A program made the position numbers and the translations under genes. From Flavobacterium sp. (lineage in GTDB: Bacteria > Bacteroidota > Bacteroidia > Flavobacteriales > Flavobacteriaceae), in contig JAAXJD010000042.1 in NCBI GenBank assembly GCA_012270005.1, positions 1-51,223 on the forward strand: 51,223 bases of DNA, in the 5' to 3' direction. Shown piece after piece: positions 42,906-51,155 of the stretch (positions are counted from its first letter, which is position 1; each line of letters starts with the position of its first letter). The notes under the pieces were generated by a model. It saw only the letters and a program-made list of their open reading frames with translations, had not been told where the DNA came from and searched no databases.

Positions 42906-44594
42906 TTATTGTATATTAAAAATTTGCTCCAGTATTTTAATGGTTATCAGGTAGGTAGGTTTTACACCTGTGGTACCTAAGCCTCCACTGGCCAGGGTGC
43001 TGCCGGTTTCAAGCGGATTATCAGACGCATAGTACGCATAACGCACTTTTACGTCCGGGTTAATGCTCTTACGTATTTTGCTGGCACTTTGTATGGCTTT
43101 CTGGTAGTAGGCGCCCTCCATTTCAAGTCCTATAACCCCCCAGGTACTTTCGTTAAAAAACTTAAGCAAATCCCTGTTTTGCAACGATGTTCCCAGTACG
43201 CTAACCATAGGGCCACTGTATACCGGTATGCCCTGCCCTTCAAACATTTCTGCTGTAAGCTCGTTGTGGAACGGATAGTTATCTCCCGTACCCTCGTTTA
43301 TGTGCGCAGACGGAATCATAATGTCTCCCTTGTTACCTTCCAGGATGCCCGCTTTACCCATAATAGATACCGACTCTACATTTATTAATGTTTTGGTATC
43401 GTTTTCCTTGTATGGTTTAAGCAGCTCATCTATGGTTTCGTAAGCCTGCTCACCAAATGCATAGTCCATAACAATAATTACAGGCTGTTCGTCGGCCACC
43501 TTAGCACCCGGAAACGCTGTTTTGGTAAAGTCTATCTTAGCCGTATCAAAAATCTGAACGTCTATGTTAGTGCCCGAAGTATCGGGCATATAAATCATAC
43601 CGTTTTTAAGCGCCGTTTCCTGAACCTTATCGCGCAGCGTACCGTTATCTGAACGGCTTAGCTCTTCATATATAAAAAAGTCGTCTTTATCTTTATACTT
43701 ACCTTTAAACAGCGATGGTGCAAAAACCGAGTTCATTACACTGTGCATATTGGCACTTATAATGTGTATAGGACGTTGCAGGAGTCCGTTTTGCTTAAGT
43801 ACGGCCTTTATGTTATCGGCCCATATTTCGCCATGTATGTGGTGACCCAGCCTTTCGCGCAGTACCGGGGTAAAGGTTACCGTACGCTTACCGGCACCCA
43901 GGGCTTCTTCTATAGCCAGTTTACCCAGCCAGTAAATTACCCTAAGGAACCTGTCCGGATCTGCCTTTGTCGAAAAACCATCGTATATGGCGTTAATCTC
44001 TGCAAAGGTACGACCCAATATAATACTCAGGTGGCTTATGGCGCGCTCACGCTCTTCCAGTTGCAGCGGCTCTTCGTTCTCTATAACCTGTTCCAGCTTT
44101 ACCCAATCGCGTGCTATTTCGCCGTTATCGTCTATCAGTACGCGGTTTTTTATTTTCTCTGCCTCTATGTAAATAAAGGTAAGGTGAGTAAGAATATCAT
44201 AAATATCGCTACGCCCGCGGGTAATTTCCACGTTCATTTGCTCCTCGTCTATACGATAACAGTTGCGTTTACGCTTAGGCGGCACTATAGCCTTAAAATG
44301 GCTTTTGCCATACCCTTCGTCGCTGGTAAGGTTAATAAAGCGGCATTGCTCTATACCCACAGGGAGGCGTTCTATAACATATAGTAGTCCGTTAAGTTCG
44401 GCTTTTTCTTCGGCAATAGAGCCGTATATTTCCGGGCGAAGCTGTAAAAGGGCTTCGCGCAAGGTTTCGCCACTTACCCCCATCGGTTTATAAAAACCGC
44501 GGTTAAAAAGGTGGCGCATGGTTATGTACAGGCGCTCTATAGCCGCAGACGACTCCTGAGCACGTGAACGTGAAATGTTTTTAGTTCCTTGCAT
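42906..44594 (-). CDS. DUF6909-type protein with nucleoside-phosphorylase-like C-terminal half
   Basis: A 562-residue soluble protein. The N-terminal half is helical and charged (SRAQESSAAIERLYITMRHLF, then a segment of about 250 residues). The C-terminal half contains IPVYSGPMVSVLGTSLQNRD and STWGVIGLEMEGAYYQKA. The EMEGA pattern is the substrate-binding hallmark of purine-nucleoside phosphorylase/AMP-nucleosidase enzymes. From memory the whole protein matches DUF6909 of Flavobacteriaceae. A nucleoside- or nucleotide-processing role is inference from this motif. It carries its own -7 element and precedes the Wzz-like gene by 9 bases, so it is co-transcribed with the polysaccharide genes. Confidence 0.72.
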   Translation of the reverse strand: MQGTKNISRSRAQESSAAIERLYITMRHLFNRGFYKPMGVSGETLREALLQLRPEIYGSIAEEKAELNGLLYVIERLPVGIEQCRFINLTSDEGYGKSHFKAIVPPKRKRNCYRIDEEQMNVEITRGRSDIYDILTHLTFIYIEAEKIKNRVLIDDNGEIARDWVKLEQVIENEEPLQLEERERAISHLSIILGRTFAEINAIYDGFSTKADPDRFLRVIYWLGKLAIEEALGAGKRTVTFTPVLRERLGHHIHGEIWADNIKAVLKQNGLLQRPIHIISANMHSVMNSVFAPSLFKGKYKDKDDFFIYEELSRSDNGTLRDKVQETALKNGMIYMPDTSGTNIDVQIFDTAKIDFTKTAFPGAKVADEQPVIIVMDYAFGEQAYETIDELLKPYKENDTKTLINVESVSIMGKAGILEGNKGDIMIPSAHINEGTGDNYPFHNELTAEMFEGQGIPVYSGPMVSVLGTSLQNRDLLKFFNESTWGVIGLEMEGAYYQKAIQSASKIRKSINPDVKVRYAYYASDNPLETGSTLASGGLGTTGVKPTYLITIKILEQIFNIQ

Positions 44595-44612
44595 ACATTG
44601 TAAATTTTATGG

Positions 44613-44620
44613 CAAATGTA
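44613..44620 (-). promoter_or_regulatory. -7 element before the DUF6909-type gene
   Basis: TACATTTG on the minus strand fits TAnnTTTG, 18 bases before the start codon. No clear -33 TTTG is present. It would start the DUF6909-Wzz-rfbD-Wzx run separately from the GH3 genes. Confidence 0.45.
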
Positions 44621-44734
44621 AGTTTTTTATAATTTAATGTGTTTAAAATGCGGTTACCGATAAAATAACTAACAAATAATTTTATTATCCTCACCTAATT
44701 AAACCTGTTTTGGTTAACATATTCCTGCGACCTG

Positions 44735-44758
44735 TTAACGAAAACTGGGTTTCGTTAA
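44735..44758 (-). other. stem-loop after the GH3 gene
   Basis: Perfect 9-base stem TTAACGAAA/TTTCGTTAA with loop ACTGGG, 12 bases past the GH3 stop. No U-tract follows on the minus strand, so it is not a standard terminator; it may mark the 3' end or a processing site. Confidence 0.45.
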
Positions 44759-44769
44759 GGTATGCTTTC

Positions 44770-46251
44770 TTACTTAAAATAGTCAGCAATATTACGGTCG
44801 TTACTAAGCCTTGGCAGCTTGTTTTGTCCGCCAAGCTTGCCAATGCTCTTCATATACTCCTGAAAGCCGTTTTGCTTTACCTTGGTAATAACTACCGTAC
44901 GGAGCACATTACCCACAATCAGGTCGTCGTAGTACACGTTTTGCTTGCGCATGGCGGCATCTATCTTTAATGCAAAAGCATCCATGTCTTGCGGTTCGTT
45001 TTCAAACTCTATAAGCCACTCGTGATACGGTAAACCCGTTTCAGGGGTTATCTGAGGAGCCACGGTAAACTCGTTTATGCGTACCTCTGTGCCTTCCATA
45101 GCCTGCTTAAGAGCCGTTTCTACCTCCTTGCCTATTACGTGCTCGCCAAATGCCGATATGTAATGCTTTACCCTGCCGGTAACCACAACCCTGTACGGCG
45201 CCAGCGAAGTAAATGCCACAGTATCGCCTATGTTGTAGGCCCAAAGCCCTGCATTAGTACTTATTATTAGCACATAGTTCACGCCTAACTCCACCTCGCC
45301 TATGGTATAGCGACGTGGGTTTTCGGTAAAAAACTCGTCTACCTTTATAAACTCATAGAAAATACCCGAGTTGAGCAACAGCAACATACCTTTCTCCTTT
45401 TGGCTGTCTTGGTAGGCAAAAAAACCTTCCGAAGCCGGAAACAACTCTATACTGTCTACCTTACGGCCTATAAGTTTTTCAAATTTAGCACGGTACGGCT
45501 CGTAATTTACCCCACCGTATATAAACAGGTTAAAATTCCTGAATATCTGCCCCACCGGTTTCCCGGCTTTTTGATGCAGTTTTTCAAAATACATTTGCAC
45601 CCAGCTGGGTATGCCCGATATTACGGTCATATCTTCCTGTATGGTTTCCTGCACTATGGCATCTACCTTGGTTTCCCAGTCGTCTATAATGTTGGTTTCC
45701 CAACTTGGCATGCGGTTTTTTTGCAAATACGCCGGAACGTAATGCGCCACAATACCGCTAAGGCGGCCAAACTTCACCCCGTGCTTTTCTTCGAGCTCCG
45801 GGCTACCCTGCAAAAAAATCATCTTGCCATCTACAAAACCGGCATTACCTGTTTCATGTACGTAGCTAAGTATAGCATTTCGGGCAGCTTGTATATGAAA
45901 AGGCATACTCTCTTTAGTAAGCGGAATGTACTTAGCACCACTGGTTGTACCCGATGTTTTAGCAAAATACAGCGGTTTACCGGGCCAAAGTATATCAGCC
46001 TCACCATGCACTACCCTTTCTACATAATGCTTTAATGCCTCGTAATCGCGTACGGGTACTTTTGCCACATAGTCAGCATAGGTTTGTATTGCGCCGAAGT
46101 CATGGTCTTTGCCAAACTGGGTTTCTTTTGCCTTTGCAATTAATTCTTTAAATACCCTCTCTTGCGTAGCTACAGGGTTTGTAGCCCACTTTTGGGTTTG
46201 CTTATGAACAATGCCGGCAAATATTTTAGCTCCTAATGTTTTTAATGACAT
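44770..46251 (-). CDS. GH3-family acyl-acid-amide synthetase-like protein
   Basis: A 493-residue protein of the GH3 type, an ANL-like adenylating enzyme. The ATP-binding motif TSGTTSGAKYIP (about 97-108) and the second motif FPASEGFFAYQD (about 266-277) are both intact. In plants GH3 proteins join amino acids to jasmonate or auxin; the bacterial members have unknown acyl and amine substrates. It is encoded just after SdpI and M23-like genes and before the DUF6909 gene. The two ANL core motifs make an active adenylate-forming enzyme likely, but the substrate cannot be read. Confidence 0.86.
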   Translation of the reverse strand: MSLKTLGAKIFAGIVHKQTQKWATNPVATQERVFKELIAKAKETQFGKDHDFGAIQTYADYVAKVPVRDYEALKHYVERVVHGEADILWPGKPLYFAKTSGTTSGAKYIPLTKESMPFHIQAARNAILSYVHETGNAGFVDGKMIFLQGSPELEEKHGVKFGRLSGIVAHYVPAYLQKNRMPSWETNIIDDWETKVDAIVQETIQEDMTVISGIPSWVQMYFEKLHQKAGKPVGQIFRNFNLFIYGGVNYEPYRAKFEKLIGRKVDSIELFPASEGFFAYQDSQKEKGMLLLLNSGIFYEFIKVDEFFTENPRRYTIGEVELGVNYVLIISTNAGLWAYNIGDTVAFTSLAPYRVVVTGRVKHYISAFGEHVIGKEVETALKQAMEGTEVRINEFTVAPQITPETGLPYHEWLIEFENEPQDMDAFALKIDAAMRKQNVYYDDLIVGNVLRTVVITKVKQNGFQEYMKSIGKLGGQNKLPRLSNDRNIADYFK

Positions 46252-46264
46252 TATAAGGTTATTT

Positions 46265-46615
46265 TTAATCTTTAAATTTACGTTTCAGTGCTAATTCAGT
46301 AGCTACTATCATACCTACAGAAAGGGTTACAAGCGCTATAAGACCCGCAGTTTGCTTAACAGCTGCTGCTACCGGAAGAAAGTAGCTTAGTGCCGAAAGC
46401 ACTGCCATAACCAGCCCGCCTACCCCCATAATGTTACCGGAATACTTTTGGGAAAAATCCCAATGAGCCTGCGATTTCATGGAACGCCTGGTACGGTAAC
46501 CTACCACACCGTTAATTTCCTGAGGTGGGCTCCATGCCATAAACGAACCTATAAAGGAAAACGCTATACCCGCTATAAAAGATGGTAAGGCTATATTTTG
46601 AAAAAAAGCATCCAT
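46265..46615 (-). CDS. SdpI-family membrane protein
   Basis: A 116-residue protein with three membrane helices and the SdpI hallmark NGVVGYRTRRSMKSQAHWDF between the first and second. In Bacillus SdpI gives immunity to a toxic peptide and signals to a repressor, but short Bacteroidota members are not characterised. Its start overlaps the M23-like stop by one base (TAATG), so the two are translationally coupled, and GH3 follows 13 bases later. Confidence 0.85.
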   Translation of the reverse strand: MDAFFQNIALPSFIAGIAFSFIGSFMAWSPPQEINGVVGYRTRRSMKSQAHWDFSQKYSGNIMGVGGLVMAVLSALSYFLPVAAAVKQTAGLIALVTLSVGMIVATELALKRKFKD

Positions 46616-47481
46616 TACTCAAAATTTATAAACTGGGTGGGGTTAATCGGGTAACCGTCTTTCCAGAGTTCAAAATGCAACTGGGCGTCCTCGCCCTTAC
46701 CGTTAAAGCCCGTTTGTGCCAGCACTTCTCCACTGCGCACCACATCGCCCTGTTCTTTGTTTAGTACCGCCAGGCCTTTATACACAGAGATTATACCATC
46801 GTTATGGCGCACCACCATTACGTTACCGTTTGTAGGTGTCCAGTCGGCAAGCACTACTGTTCCTGCGGCTACGCTCTTTACAGGTGTATTGTTAGCCACA
46901 GCTACGGTTACATACAATTGTTTTTTAGCCGCATTGTACGGCTGGGTTACGGTACCTTTTACCGGTGCGAAAAGCACCTGGCTTACCCTGGGTGTAGCTT
47001 TTTCAAACAGGTTATACTTATCTTCCAGCGCCACCTGTTCGCGCAGCTTTTGGTCGGCTTCGTTAGGCTGCATTTTTTCGGGATCCAGTTCCTGCTGTTC
47101 TGCGGCTACTATACTGTCCCGGCTCAGCTTGGTATGGTCCAGGTCTCCTGTAAGCACTTTTTTAATTGATGCGAGGTAAGCCTTTTCCTGATCCAAAACT
47201 TTTATAAGCGAGTCTGATTTTATGGCGTTTTCGGTAGCCTGGCGTTTTAGCTGGGTACTGGCATACCCGGGTATGTATTCGCGCAGGGGCGTAAAGGCAA
47301 TAATGTAGGTGGTAAGGGCTATCATTACAATGCTAACCGTAGTAAGCCCCACAAAAACATTCATAAGGTTTAGCCTAAGCGAAAATATCTCCTCAAAGGT
47401 ATCTTCATTTAGTATAACCAAACGGTTTTTATTAAAGAGCTTTTTCTTTAATATTTGCTTTTTAAGCCTTTTTGCCGACAT
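46615..47481 (-). CDS. M23-type membrane protein with degenerate LytM active site
   Basis: A 288-residue protein with a basic start (MSAKRLKKQILKKKLF), one membrane helix (about 40-62), a coiled-coil-like periplasmic stalk and a C-terminal LytM/M23 fold (about 170-288). The fold is clear (GTVTQPYNAA, NTPVKSVAAGTVV, GEVLAQTGFNG, QLHFELWKDGYPINP). However, the zinc ligands are missing: where active enzymes have HxxxD the sequence is KKQLYVTV, and the HxH motif is QLH. This resembles the EnvC/NlpD class, which activates amidases instead of cutting. It heads the run leading to the polysaccharide genes, divergent from tatA. Confidence 0.82.
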   Translation of the reverse strand: MSAKRLKKQILKKKLFNKNRLVILNEDTFEEIFSLRLNLMNVFVGLTTVSIVMIALTTYIIAFTPLREYIPGYASTQLKRQATENAIKSDSLIKVLDQEKAYLASIKKVLTGDLDHTKLSRDSIVAAEQQELDPEKMQPNEADQKLREQVALEDKYNLFEKATPRVSQVLFAPVKGTVTQPYNAAKKQLYVTVAVANNTPVKSVAAGTVVLADWTPTNGNVMVVRHNDGIISVYKGLAVLNKEQGDVVRSGEVLAQTGFNGKGEDAQLHFELWKDGYPINPTQFINFE

Positions 47482-47498
47482 AGTAACGGTTTAATTGA

Positions 47499-47506
47499 CA
47501 AATATA
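47499..47506 (-). promoter_or_regulatory. -7 element before the M23-like gene
   Basis: TATATTTG on the minus strand fits TAnnTTTG, 17 bases before the ATG at 47481. A -33 match at the right distance is not seen. Confidence 0.42.
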
Positions 47507-47644
47507 CTAACTCTGCCGTATTAAAAAGGGGCATTAGCGGCAAACGAGCTACCAAAAATAACACCTTAGTTTCAGAATTTCTTAATTAACGCAAACCAAA
47601 GTTAAATATTTGACGTAAATAGAGTCACGAATATATTTTATAGT

Positions 47645-47652
47645 TAACTTTG
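47645..47652 (+). promoter_or_regulatory. -7 element before tatA
   Basis: TAACTTTG fits TAnnTTTG and lies 26 bases before the tatA start. No clear -33 TTTG at 17-23 bases upstream. Confidence 0.45.
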
Positions 47653-47678
47653 TACGATAATTAAATTTTTAATCTGTT

Positions 47679-47870
47679 ATGGGAAAATTAGGACTTACCG
47701 AAATACTTGTAATACTGGTAATTGTGATACTGCTTTTTGGTGGTAAAAAAATTCCTGAACTTATGAAAGGGCTTGGAACCGGCATTAAGGAATTTAAAAA
47801 TGCCGCTAAAGACGAAGACCATACTACTGCGCCTAAAAAAGCACAGGCTCAGGACGAAAATAAACTGTAA
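47679..47870 (+). CDS. tatA: twin-arginine translocase subunit TatA
   Basis: A 63-residue inner-membrane protein: a short N-terminus, one membrane helix ([23 protein letters not shown], with FGGKKIPEL as the TatA hallmark), an amphipathic helix [13 protein letters not shown] and a charged tail. TatA forms the pore-like part of the Tat pathway for folded proteins. TatC is not nearby. A strong terminator follows 21 bases after the stop, so it is a single-gene unit. Confidence 0.95.
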   Translation: MGKLGLTEILVILVIVILLFGGKKIPELMKGLGTGIKEFKNAAKDEDHTTAPKKAQAQDENKL

Positions 47871-47891
47871 CAACTTTGTTGTTTTATTTTT

Positions 47892-47930
47892 AAAAACCCC
47901 TTTAAGGCTCAGGGTCTTAAAGGGGTTTTT
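47892..47930 (+). terminator. strong terminator after tatA
   Basis: Perfect 15-base stem AAAAACCCCTTTAAG/CTTAAAGGGGTTTTT with a nine-base loop. The A- and T-rich ends could stop transcription in both directions. Confidence 0.88.
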
Positions 47931-47933
47931 GTA

Positions 47934-47941
47934 TATATTTG
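47934..47941 (+). promoter_or_regulatory. -7 element before the small membrane-protein gene
   Basis: TATATTTG fits TAnnTTTG and starts right after the tatA terminator, 28 bases before the next ATG. No clear -33 partner. Confidence 0.42.
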
Positions 47942-47969
47942 AGGTAAACAATCGGTTAACCAACAAACA

Positions 47970-48257
47970 ATGTATTTTAATAACCATAAGAGAAATAGTG
48001 TAATAACGCTTACGCTATTCGGTTTTTCCGTGATTCTTAACCTGTGCAAACTCAATATAGCTTTTATCCCTTTTAGAACTTTCGAAAAAGTAAGTATTCT
48101 TTTACTCTTAGCATCATTACTGATTTCTTTGATTAACGTCATTTACATCCTTAGAGGCGTCCATTATAAAGAAACTTCGAAATACTATTGGCTGCTATTA
48201 AACTGCGTACCAATAATATTTATTACCTATATTATGCTTCGAGTAATATATCTTTGA
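47970..48257 (+). CDS. small membrane protein of unknown function
   Basis: A 95-residue protein with three predicted membrane helices (about 10-30, 42-62 and 73-92) and a basic start (MYFNNHKRNS). I do not recognise a family. The codon use and composition are more AT-rich than in the neighbouring housekeeping genes, which fits an accessory or recently arrived gene. The next small gene follows after 31 bases on the same strand, so the two may form a pair. Confidence that it is a real gene rests on the clean frame, the promoter element and the helix pattern. Confidence 0.55.
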   Translation: MYFNNHKRNSVITLTLFGFSVILNLCKLNIAFIPFRTFEKVSILLLLASLLISLINVIYILRGVHYKETSKYYWLLLNCVPIIFITYIMLRVIYL

Positions 48258-48288
48258 TAAATAACGTTCAAGTAAAAAACCACCAATC

Positions 48289-48705
48289 ATGAAAAACGTT
48301 TACCTTTTAGCTGTATTATTCATTTGTAGCTTGTGCCTTGCACAACCCGATGGCCTTAAATATACTCTTACAGCAGGCAGACCAGAAATTAAAAAAGCAT
48401 CGGGTGAGCAATGGTTACAAGTATGGGTAACTCTAACCAATACCACAAAGGATACCCTGAAATATTACACAATGACCTGCTCATGGCAGAATTTTTATTG
48501 TATAGACAACCCTGATGTAAAAATTGAAGATGTGCCGTGTGACAAGAATATTTTTACCCTTATTACATTGCCTCCCGGCAAAAGCAATACAGTGCTACTA
48601 AAACTTTATCCTGCCGATAATTCACATAAACAGTTAAGTTTTAAAATAGGGATGAATCTTGTTTTTTATCGCAAATTATTGTCTTCTAATGAAATAAGCA
48701 ATTAA
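48289..48705 (+). CDS. small exported protein of unknown function
   Basis: A 138-residue protein with a signal peptide (MKNVYLLAVLFICSLCLA, cleavage before QPDG). The mature part is beta-rich (WLQVWVTLTNTT, FTLITLPPGKSNTVLLKLYP) and has cysteines in CSWQNFYC and VPCDK. The strand pattern and PPGKS turn suggest an immunoglobulin-like or chaperone-like beta fold, as in small Bacteroidota exported proteins that follow membrane genes. No family is recognised. The C-terminus (LLSSNEISN) looks short and could be truncated. It probably forms an operon with the preceding membrane-protein gene. Confidence 0.55.
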   Translation: MKNVYLLAVLFICSLCLAQPDGLKYTLTAGRPEIKKASGEQWLQVWVTLTNTTKDTLKYYTMTCSWQNFYCIDNPDVKIEDVPCDKNIFTLITLPPGKSNTVLLKLYPADNSHKQLSFKIGMNLVFYRKLLSSNEISN

Positions 48706-48754
48706 ATGCAGAAGAGAAATATTAGTTGGAAAAAGCCCATACCAGTAATACTCA

Positions 48755-48780
48755 AACAAAAACTCCCGCAATAGCGGGAG
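48755..48780 (-). terminator. terminator downstream of tex
   Basis: Perfect 7-base stem CTCCCGC/GCGGGAG with a TATT loop, followed on the minus strand by TTTTTGTTT. It is oriented for minus-strand transcripts, so it closes the tex unit although it lies about 150 bases past the tex stop. Confidence 0.72.
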
Positions 48781-48797
48781 CCTAACTATATAATTTT

Positions 48798-48880
48798 TAG
48801 ATCGCTTCGTTCCTCGCGATGACGGATGTAGCAGGTGTAATTTGAATGTAGTATCCAAATTAACGAATAAACAAATCAAC
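48798..48880. repeat. intergenic repeat region after tex, REP-like motif and modular AT-rich phrases
   Basis: The segment includes a palindromic motif ATCGCTTCGTTCCTCGCGAT (48800-48819), of a form seen as a dispersed repeat in many genomes, and, at about 48853-48880, phrases TCCAAATTAAC and GAATAAACAAATCAAC. The latter recur with one module more in the inverted repeat at 27331-27366. The whole lies between tex and its terminator. Confidence 0.55.
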
Positions 48881-48929
48881 GCATCCACCAAGAACGAATA
48901 ACCGCATTACCACTTAACCAAATAACCCC

Positions 48930-51053
48930 TTAAAGAATCATCGTAAGCGCCACACGCTTTCTGCTTTCGTCTATTTCGGTAACTTTTACGGTAACGTGCT
49001 GGTGGAGTTTTACCACTTCGTTTACATCGCTTACAAAACCCTCTTTAAGTTGGGAAATGTGTACCAGTCCGCTTTCCTTAATACCTATGTCTACAAAGCA
49101 ACCGAAGTTGGTAATGTTGTTCACAATACCCGGCAGCACCATACCGGTACGCAGGTCTGCCATGGATTTTACGTTAGGGTCAAACTCTAACACCTTAGCG
49201 GCTTTACGCGGATCGAGACCCGGTTTTTCGAGTTCTTTTAATATATCCTGAAGTGTAAGCTTCCCGATTTCCGGGGTTACATACGCATCGATGTTTATCT
49301 TTTTAATCGCTTCTTTGTTGCTTACCAGGTCGGCAGTTTTCAGTTTCAGGTCTTTGGCCATTTTTTCTACAATGGCATAAGCTTCCGGATGCACCGCACT
49401 GTTATCCAGCGGATTCTTAGCATTGGGGATGCGGACAAACGCTGCCGCCTGCTGATAGGCCTTCTCCCCCAGCCTGGCTACTTTTTTCAGTTGCTTACGG
49501 TCTTCAAACGGACCGTTTTCGCTACGGTAGTTTACAATGTTCTCGGCAAGCTTCTCGCCTATGCCACTCACGTAGCCCAGGAGCGATTTACTCGCCGTAT
49601 TAAGGTTTACCCCTACCGAGTTTACGCAACGCATTACCACGGTGTCCAGTTCGCCTTTTAAAAGGCTTTGGTCTACATCGTGCTGGTACTGCCCCACGCC
49701 TATGGCTTTAGGTTCAATTTTTACCAGCTCTGCAAGCGGGTCGCTCAGGCGTCGGCCTATAGAAACCGCTCCCCTAACGGTAACGTCGTATTTAGGGAAT
49801 TCATCGCGGGCAATTTTAGATGCCGAGTACACCGAAGCACCCGCTTCGCTTACTACAAACACCTGCACAGGCTTATCAAAGGCTATCTTCTTGATAAAGG
49901 TTTCCGTTTCGCGGCTTGCTGTACCGTTACCTATAGAAATCGCGTCAATCTTATAAGCATTAACCATAGAACGGATTTTTTTCATGGCAATCGCCGTTTC
50001 ATTTTGTGGCGCATGCGGAAAAATGGTTTCGTTGTACAACAGGTCGCCCTGCTCGTCCAGGCACACAATTTTACAACCCGTACGGTAGCCCGGGTCTATG
50101 GCAAGGATACGTTTTTGACCCAGCGGCGGGGCAAGCAACAACTGCTGCAGGTTGGCTGCAAATACCTGTATGGCTACTGCATCGGCTTTGGCTTTAGCCT
50201 CACTAAGTACCTCGTTGCTAATGGCGGGAGCCAACAAGCGTTTGTAACTGTCGTCTATGGCTTTTTTTAGTTGGGTTGCGGTTTCGCGTTTGTTTTTAAT
50301 GATAGCCTGCTCCATAAAGTCAATCGCCTCATCTTTATCTTCTATGTCTACGCTGAACTTAATTACACCCTCGTTTTCTGCGCGAAGCATGGCCAGCAGG
50401 CGGTGCGACGGTGCTTTTGAGAGGTTTTCGCTCCAGTCCAGGTACTGCTCAAATTTTTTAGCTTTTTCCGGGTCGGCACCCTTAGCTATTTTGGTTGTAA
50501 TGGCCGCTTTGCGGCCGAAAACGCGACGCAGGTTTTTACGGATGTACACATTCTCGTTAATCCACTCGGCTATAATGTCGCGTGCCCCCTGGAGTGCCTC
50601 GTCTTCATTGGCTAATTTATCGTTAAGGTACTTTGCCGCAAGGAAATCCACATCATCGGCATTCTGGCTCATGATGATTTTGGCAAGCGGTTCCAGCCCT
50701 TTTTCGCGGGCGGCATCGGCACGGGTTTTCTTCTTCTTTTTATAGGGCAAGTACAAGTCTTCCAGCTCGGTAAGGTCGAAGCTCTGGTTAATCTTAGCAC
50801 CCAGTTCTGGCGACAGGGCATTTTGTTCCTGTATGCTTTTTATAATGGCATCCTTACGCTTTACAATGGCGTCGTACGCCTGGCTGTATTTGGCTATTTG
50901 CTCTATAATTACCTCATTAAGATTACCGGTCATGTCCTTGCGGTAACGGGATATAAAGGGTATGGTACAGTCTTCTGAAAGGAGTTGCAGCACAGCCTCA
51001 ATGCCTTTAACCGGGGCGCTTACCAGCCCGGCGATGTATTGTATGTTTGTCAT
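48930..51053 (-). CDS. tex: Tex-family RNA-binding protein
   Basis: A 707-residue cytoplasmic nucleic-acid-binding protein related to Tex/Spt6, thought to act in transcription or RNA handling. Order: helical N-terminal part with TIPFISRYRKDMTGNL (about 26-41), a YqgF/RNase-H-like domain (ILAIDPGYRTGCKIVCLDE), helix-hairpin-helix repeats (VNLNTASKSLLGYVSGIG, then FEDRKQLKKVARLG) and a C-terminal S1 domain (PGIVNNITNFGCFVDIG, GLVHISQL, VKVTEID). I chose ATG 51053 (MTNIQYIAGLV) instead of the in-frame ATG at 51149, because homologues begin there. It stands alone, with a terminator far downstream. Confidence 0.93.
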   Translation of the reverse strand: MTNIQYIAGLVSAPVKGIEAVLQLLSEDCTIPFISRYRKDMTGNLNEVIIEQIAKYSQAYDAIVKRKDAIIKSIQEQNALSPELGAKINQSFDLTELEDLYLPYKKKKKTRADAAREKGLEPLAKIIMSQNADDVDFLAAKYLNDKLANEDEALQGARDIIAEWINENVYIRKNLRRVFGRKAAITTKIAKGADPEKAKKFEQYLDWSENLSKAPSHRLLAMLRAENEGVIKFSVDIEDKDEAIDFMEQAIIKNKRETATQLKKAIDDSYKRLLAPAISNEVLSEAKAKADAVAIQVFAANLQQLLLAPPLGQKRILAIDPGYRTGCKIVCLDEQGDLLYNETIFPHAPQNETAIAMKKIRSMVNAYKIDAISIGNGTASRETETFIKKIAFDKPVQVFVVSEAGASVYSASKIARDEFPKYDVTVRGAVSIGRRLSDPLAELVKIEPKAIGVGQYQHDVDQSLLKGELDTVVMRCVNSVGVNLNTASKSLLGYVSGIGEKLAENIVNYRSENGPFEDRKQLKKVARLGEKAYQQAAAFVRIPNAKNPLDNSAVHPEAYAIVEKMAKDLKLKTADLVSNKEAIKKINIDAYVTPEIGKLTLQDILKELEKPGLDPRKAAKVLEFDPNVKSMADLRTGMVLPGIVNNITNFGCFVDIGIKESGLVHISQLKEGFVSDVNEVVKLHQHVTVKVTEIDESRKRVALTMIL

Positions 51054-51155
51054 TTTTTGATTGTAATAAGGGATGCAAATATGAAGAAACTTTTGCAGTT
51101 TATATATTTTTTTTGAGGTAGGGATTTTTGTATGTTTGAGGTAACTCAACCAATT

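Noticed and set aside
43743-44384. Open frame opposite the DUF6909-type gene
   Set aside because: Composition is that of an antisense shadow, with no promoter or leader, inside a gene with a clear family pattern.
48763-48780. Terminator for the plus-strand gene ending at 48705
   Set aside because: No T run follows on the plus strand; the T run follows on the minus strand, so it belongs to tex.
49668-50270. Long open frame opposite tex
   Set aside because: Antisense shadow of tex; the tex frame has all family domains and this frame has no recognisable pattern.
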